Assembly (NCBI GenBank): GCA_049688595.1
Contig: JBAVLA010000119.1
Span: 1 to 15,275, forward strand
Direction: 5' to 3'
From: Prado023 sp049688595
Lineage (GTDB): Bacteria; Actinomycetota; Actinomycetes; S36-B12; CAIYMF01
Length of the DNA stretch: 15,275 bases
Of the stretch, positions 13,765 through 15,275 are shown piece by piece. The position numbers and the translations under genes are program-made. How positions within the stretch are numbered: the stretch's first letter is position 1; each line of letters begins with the position of its first letter. The notes beneath the pieces were generated by a model that ran no database searches, had not been told where the DNA came from, and was given only the letters and a program-made list of their open reading frames with translations.

Positions 13765-13811
13765 GCGTGCAGTGGATCGCGACCATCCGATCGTCGGGAT
13801 CGACTGCACGC
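13765..13811. terminator. Long inverted repeat between SDR and cupin genes
   Basis: GCGTGCAGTGGATC (13765-13778) pairs with GATCGACTGCACGC (13798-13811), 13 of 14 bases, around a 19-nt loop. It starts 45 bp after the SDR stop and ends 24 bp before the cupin ribosome site. No T-run follows. It could end SDR transcription, act as a leader structure for the cupin gene, or be an operator. Confidence 0.45.
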
Positions 13812-13835
13812 TCGGGCGGATCAATCTCTCTGTGG

Positions 13836-13842
13836 AAGGAGG
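13836..13842 (+). promoter_or_regulatory. Strong ribosome binding site of the cupin gene
   Basis: AAGGAGG lies 5 nt before the GTG at 13848. It fixes the start of the cupin gene, whose frame is open far upstream. Confidence 0.8.
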
Positions 13843-13847
13843 ATGCG

Positions 13848-14222
13848 GTGGCTGAGCTGCCGACAGCCAGTGCGGAGCCGGGGTCTGGCGGGCTGGCTCA
13901 CGTGCCGGACCTCGCAGCCCTGATCGAGGTTGCCGATGAGTCGACCGTGTCTCGGACAGTGCTGCGCGCCGAGGGCGTGCGCCTCGTGCTGTTCGCCTTC
14001 GACGCCGGCCAGGAGCTCACGGAGCACACTGCAGCGGTGCCGATCCTGCTCCAGGTGATCGACGGCCGGCTGCGGGTCGGCGCCGGGGGAGCGCAGGCCG
14101 TGCTCCTGCCCGGAGCCGTGATCCACATCGGGGCGCGAGTACCGCACGAGATCCTGGCCCTCGAGCCCAGCCGGATGGTCCTGACGATGCTCGACCCGAG
14201 GGTCGGCCGGCCGAAGGCGTAG
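13848..14222 (+). CDS. Small single-domain cupin protein
   Basis: A 124-residue cytosolic protein with one beta-barrel cupin domain. Cupin motif 1 is seen as AGQELTEHTAAVPILLQVIDGRLRV without a break, with only one of the usual two histidines (EHT rather than HxH). Motif 2 is PGAVIHIGARVPHEILAL, with its histidine in PHE. This EHT...PHE form is common in small actinobacterial cupins; the reduced ligand set leaves metal binding uncertain, and binding or isomerase roles cannot be told apart. The GTG at 13848 is set by AAGGAGG 5 nt upstream. The frame stays open upstream through the SDR gene in another register, which is noise. A ketopantoate reductase-like gene follows after 60 bp on the same strand, but no shared pathway is evident. 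Confidence 0.82.
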   Translation: MAELPTASAEPGSGGLAHVPDLAALIEVADESTVSRTVLRAEGVRLVLFAFDAGQELTEHTAAVPILLQVIDGRLRVGAGGAQAVLLPGAVIHIGARVPHEILALEPSRMVLTMLDPRVGRPKA

Positions 14223-14282
14223 CCCCAGCCGGTCCGCACCACGGGCGGACATCTGATGAGGCCGGCGTGGCAGGATCTTCAC

Positions 14283-15275
14283 GTGCTGCGGTATGCGGTC
14301 GTGGGGTCGGGTGCAGTCGGCGGCTTCTACGGCATCCGGCTTGCCCACGCAGGTGCCCGGGTGCAGTTCCTGCTCCGCCGGGACGTCGCCGAGGTGCGCG
14401 CCCGCGGCCTGGAGTTGGAGTCAGCCGAGGGCGACATCCGACTGGCCAAGCCGCACCTGGCCGGGTCCTGGTCGCAGCTGGAACAGTGCGACGTCCTACT
14501 GGTCGCGGTCAAGGCGACAGCCAACGCTGACGTGCTCGGGCATCTGGCCCGACACGCAGACCGACTGATCGCACCGGGCGGCGGGATCCTGCTGGTCCAG
14601 AACGGGATCGGCGCGGAGCCGGCGTACGCGGCTGCCGCCGGATGCTCGGTACTCGGCGGCCTGGCCGTCCTCTGCGCGCACCTGATCCGCCCGGGCACTG
14701 TGAGACACCTGGACCTGGGCTCGCTGACCATCGCGGCCCACCACCCGAGCGGGGATGCCGCCGGGGTCTGTCCACTCATGCTCGCGATCGCCGATGACCT
14801 GACCCGGGCTGGCACCGAGGTCCACCTCGACGAGGACCTCGTCCGCGCGAGGTGGCGCAAGTTGATGTGGAACATCCCGTTCAACCCGCTCTCGGTGATC
14901 CTGGACGCAACGACTGACGAGTTGATGGGGGATGCGAACACCGTCGAGCTGGTCAGGGCGATCATGAACGAGGTTGCGGCAGCGGCCGCCGCCGAGGGAC
15001 GCACCCTGCCCAGTGGACTGATCGACGGCCTCCTGGCCGCCACGGCCGGGATGGCGCCATATGCGACATCCATGAAGCTCGACGCAGACGCGGGCCGCCC
15101 GATGGAGGTTGAGGCGATGCTCGCTGAGCCGCTGCGGAGGGCGGCGCTGACCGGAACCGCCATGCCCAGCGTCAGCGTGCTGCACCGGGAACTGGGATTC
15201 CTCGATGCGCGGGCGCAGCGGAGATCGGGCCGGCCGACATCGGGACAGCCGCCCCAGGCGGCCCCTGACCCGGCC
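14283..15275 (+). CDS. Ketopantoate reductase (PanE/ApbA) family protein, 3' end outside
   Basis: NADPH-dependent reductase family whose best-known member makes pantoate for coenzyme A. The 331 codons present contain the dinucleotide motif GSGAVGGFYG (8-17), VAVKA with K77, VQNGIG (105-110), and the catalytic segment WRKLMWNIPFNPLS with K193 and N197. The late motif SMKLDADAGRPMEVEAM (263-279) normally contacts substrate and cofactor. All match the family. A Gly/Pro/Gln-rich tail begins near 314 and no stop is reached, so the protein is longer than the usual 300-310 residues. The GTG at 14283 has an AGGA 7 nt upstream. Many bacteria carry several such paralogues acting on other 2-oxoacids, so PanE function is not certain and I give no symbol. 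Confidence 0.85.
   Translation, partial: MLRYAVVGSGAVGGFYGIRLAHAGARVQFLLRRDVAEVRARGLELESAEGDIRLAKPHLAGSWSQLEQCDVLLVAVKATANADVLGHLARHADRLIAPGGGILLVQNGIGAEPAYAAAAGCSVLGGLAVLCAHLIRPGTVRHLDLGSLTIAAHHPSGDAAGVCPLMLAIADDLTRAGTEVHLDEDLVRARWRKLMWNIPFNPLSVILDATTDELMGDANTVELVRAIMNEVAAAAAAEGRTLPSGLIDGLLAATAGMAPYATSMKLDADAGRPMEVEAMLAEPLRRAALTGTAMPSVSVLHRELGFLDARAQRRSGRPTSGQPPQAAPDPA

Overview
The window is high-GC DNA with short intergenic gaps, frequent GTG starts and several actinobacterial gene families. A minus-strand run pepA - lpdA - sucB matches the order I remember from Streptomyces, and gcvT close to pepA is also seen in mycobacteria. I read it as the chromosome of an Actinomycetota member. The genus cannot be told from this sequence.

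Left third (1-6594), central metabolism. On the minus strand lie the start of a two-lipoyl-domain dihydrolipoamide acyltransferase (sucB, running off the left edge), dihydrolipoyl dehydrogenase (lpdA), M17 leucyl aminopeptidase (pepA) and an arginine deiminase (arcA) without the rest of the arginine deiminase pathway. gcvT, the glycine-cleavage T protein, is divergent from arcA. LpdA is the E3 that reoxidises lipoyl groups of E2 proteins such as SucB, and can also serve the glycine cleavage system to which GcvT belongs.

Middle (6595-10808), accessory and envelope genes. A repeat-bearing gap between convergent genes is followed by a small unknown protein with a very good ribosome site, then by a lipoprotein and a secreted six-cysteine protein whose reading frames overlap by 7 nt. 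A 494-base gap without a gene holds two perfect palindromes and a tandem repeat. After it come a YbjN/TY-Chap-like protein and a CorA-family channel with GQN in place of GMN.

Right third (10809-15275), molybdenum cofactor genes and oxidoreductases. moaD is intact. moaA (minus) and moeA (plus) meet head to head near 12028 and both lack their 5' ends: moaA has lost its radical-SAM cysteines and moeA its N-terminal domains. This is either a real deletion or an assembly misjoin, and is the most notable feature here. Next are a short-chain dehydrogenase, a cupin and a ketopantoate reductase-like protein that runs off the right edge.

Regulatory picture. pepA, gcvT and corA each have a -10-like hexamer exactly 6 nt before the start codon, as in leaderless actinobacterial mRNAs. 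The pepA and YbjN-like promoters also resemble the DNA-damage (PafBC / RecA-NDp type) consensus. Short tandem duplications of 12-18 bp recur at gene edges. No tRNA, rRNA, CRISPR array, transposase or phage gene was seen.
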